20,419 nucleotides of DNA from a virus, in the IMG/VR virus record IMGVR_UViG_3300032668_000165, positions 1-20,419 of that record, one strand, 5' to 3'. The notes below the pieces were generated by a model that saw only the letters and a program-made list of their open reading frames with translations, was not told the origin of the DNA and searched no databases. The position numbers and the translations under genes were made by a program. Below, piece after piece: positions 19,936-20,419 of the stretch. The stretch's first letter is position 1, and each line of letters begins with the position of its first letter.

Positions 19936-19943
19936 CATAAATT
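19936..19943 (+). promoter_or_regulatory. Late promoter-like box CATAAATT before large terminase
   Basis: CATAAATT has one change from the CATAAATA form. With T4 spacing the start site is 19949, the A of the gp17 ATG, so the message should be leaderless; there is no Shine-Dalgarno sequence. A second weaker candidate, TCTAAATA at 19913-19920, overlaps the stop of the preceding gene. Confidence 0.5.
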
Positions 19944-19948
19944 AATAT

Positions 19949-20419
19949 ATGGCCGCAGAAGGAAACCTAATAAAAACGCCGCATAAGCGTACGGCGTATA
20001 CAGCACAACAATTAGAAGAATTTATGAAATGTGCGGATCCTATCACGGGTCCAGAATATTTCATGGATAACTTTTTCTACATACAGCATCCAACTAAAGG
20101 AAAGATGTTGTATCATCCATACGACTATCAAAAGAGGTTAATAAAAACTTACCATAATTATCGTTACAGTATTTCAATGATGCCACGACAAACTGGTAAG
20201 TCTACCAGTGCCGCTGGTTATCTATTATGGTACGCTATGTTTGTTCCAGATTCAACGATTCTTATTGCCGCACACAAGTACACAGGCTCACAAGAAATTA
20301 TGCAACGCATTCGCTACGCTTACGAACTGTGTCCAGATCATATTCGTGCTGGTGTGATCAGTTACAACAAAGGCAACCTGGACTTTGAAAATGGAAGCCG
20401 TATTGTGTCAGCAACAACT
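19949..20419 (+). CDS. 17: Large terminase subunit gp17, 5' part only
   Basis: The first 157 residues are present; the frame runs off the window. YDYQKRLIKTYHNYR is followed by the Walker A loop MPRQTGKST ('SRQLGKTT' in T4 gp17). Then come ILIAAHKYTGSQEIMQRIRY, AYELCPDHIRAGVISYNKGN and LDFENGSRIVSATT, matching the T4 order 'ILAHKGSMSAEVLDR', '[20 protein letters not shown]', 'IELDNGSSIGAYAS'. The protein is the packaging ATPase, with a C-terminal nuclease expected beyond the window. The start ATG has no Shine-Dalgarno site and lies six bases after a late-type box. It is separated from the small terminase by the head-protein and nuclease block. Confidence 0.95.
   Translation, partial: MAAEGNLIKTPHKRTAYTAQQLEEFMKCADPITGPEYFMDNFFYIQHPTKGKMLYHPYDYQKRLIKTYHNYRYSISMMPRQTGKSTSAAGYLLWYAMFVPDSTILIAAHKYTGSQEIMQRIRYAYELCPDHIRAGVISYNKGNLDFENGSRIVSATT

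Noticed and set aside
1-20419. tRNA genes, CRISPR arrays, insertion sequences, attachment sites or an integrase
   Set aside because: None was seen on reading the sequence; coding genes fill almost the whole window. A cloverleaf search was not run.

Overview
This window is a piece of the structural region of a T4-like myovirus genome (Caudoviricetes, contractile tail). The call rests on recognisable counterparts of T4 gp15, gp14, gp13, gp1, gp18, gp19, a gp54-like tube-fold protein, gp4, gp16 and gp17. There is no integrase, ribosomal or housekeeping bacterial gene. AT-rich coding, the long insert-bearing tail sheath and the company of a radical SAM protein and a sulfotransferase-like protein resemble T4-like phages of aquatic bacteria (the cyanophage/pelagiphage kind). 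The host cannot be read from the sequence; a Sec-type signal peptide on one gene suggests a Gram-negative host.

Layout. 1-1970, minus strand: the end of an operon with neck protein gp14 followed by tail terminator/sheath stabiliser gp15 (cut by the window edge). 2023-7338, plus strand: a mixed block of a small coiled-coil protein, a 381-residue unknown, a radical SAM protein, neck protein gp13, a DexA-like exonuclease, a P-loop sulfotransferase-like protein and deoxynucleotide monophosphate kinase gp1. 7286-7693, minus strand: a small zinc-cluster/HNH-like protein overlapping the gp1 gene tail to tail. 7730-13826, plus strand: very large tail sheath gp18, tail tube gp19, a gp54-like tube-initiator candidate, a small unknown and head-completion nuclease gp4. 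13843-19921: small terminase gp16, a protein with a capsid-targeting-like N-terminus, a 624-residue highly charged protein, a beta-rich structural protein, four tandem small paralogues with capsid-targeting-like N-termini, a secreted NUC-family endonuclease and an 86-residue protein. 19949-end: large terminase gp17, cut by the window edge. There is no gene-free stretch longer than about 70 bases.

How the genes work together. Most products build the virion: sheath, tube and tube initiator (tail), gp13/gp14/gp15 (neck and head-tail joining), gp16/gp17 (DNA packaging), gp4 (head completion). The 14.3-18.8 kb block looks like a set of proteins loaded into the prohead and trimmed by a gp21-type protease, comparable to the internal proteins of T4. 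It sits between the two terminase subunits, which are adjacent in T4. A motif close to CATAAATA, matching the T4 late promoter TATAAATA, stands just upstream of many late genes. Several other genes have sigma70-type boxes so close to the ATG that their messages should be leaderless.

The most interesting items are the tandem capsid-targeted paralogues, the signal-peptide nuclease beside them, the intrinsic terminator buried inside the next gene, the widespread leaderless promoter design, and the adhesin-like insertions in the tail sheath and gp14.
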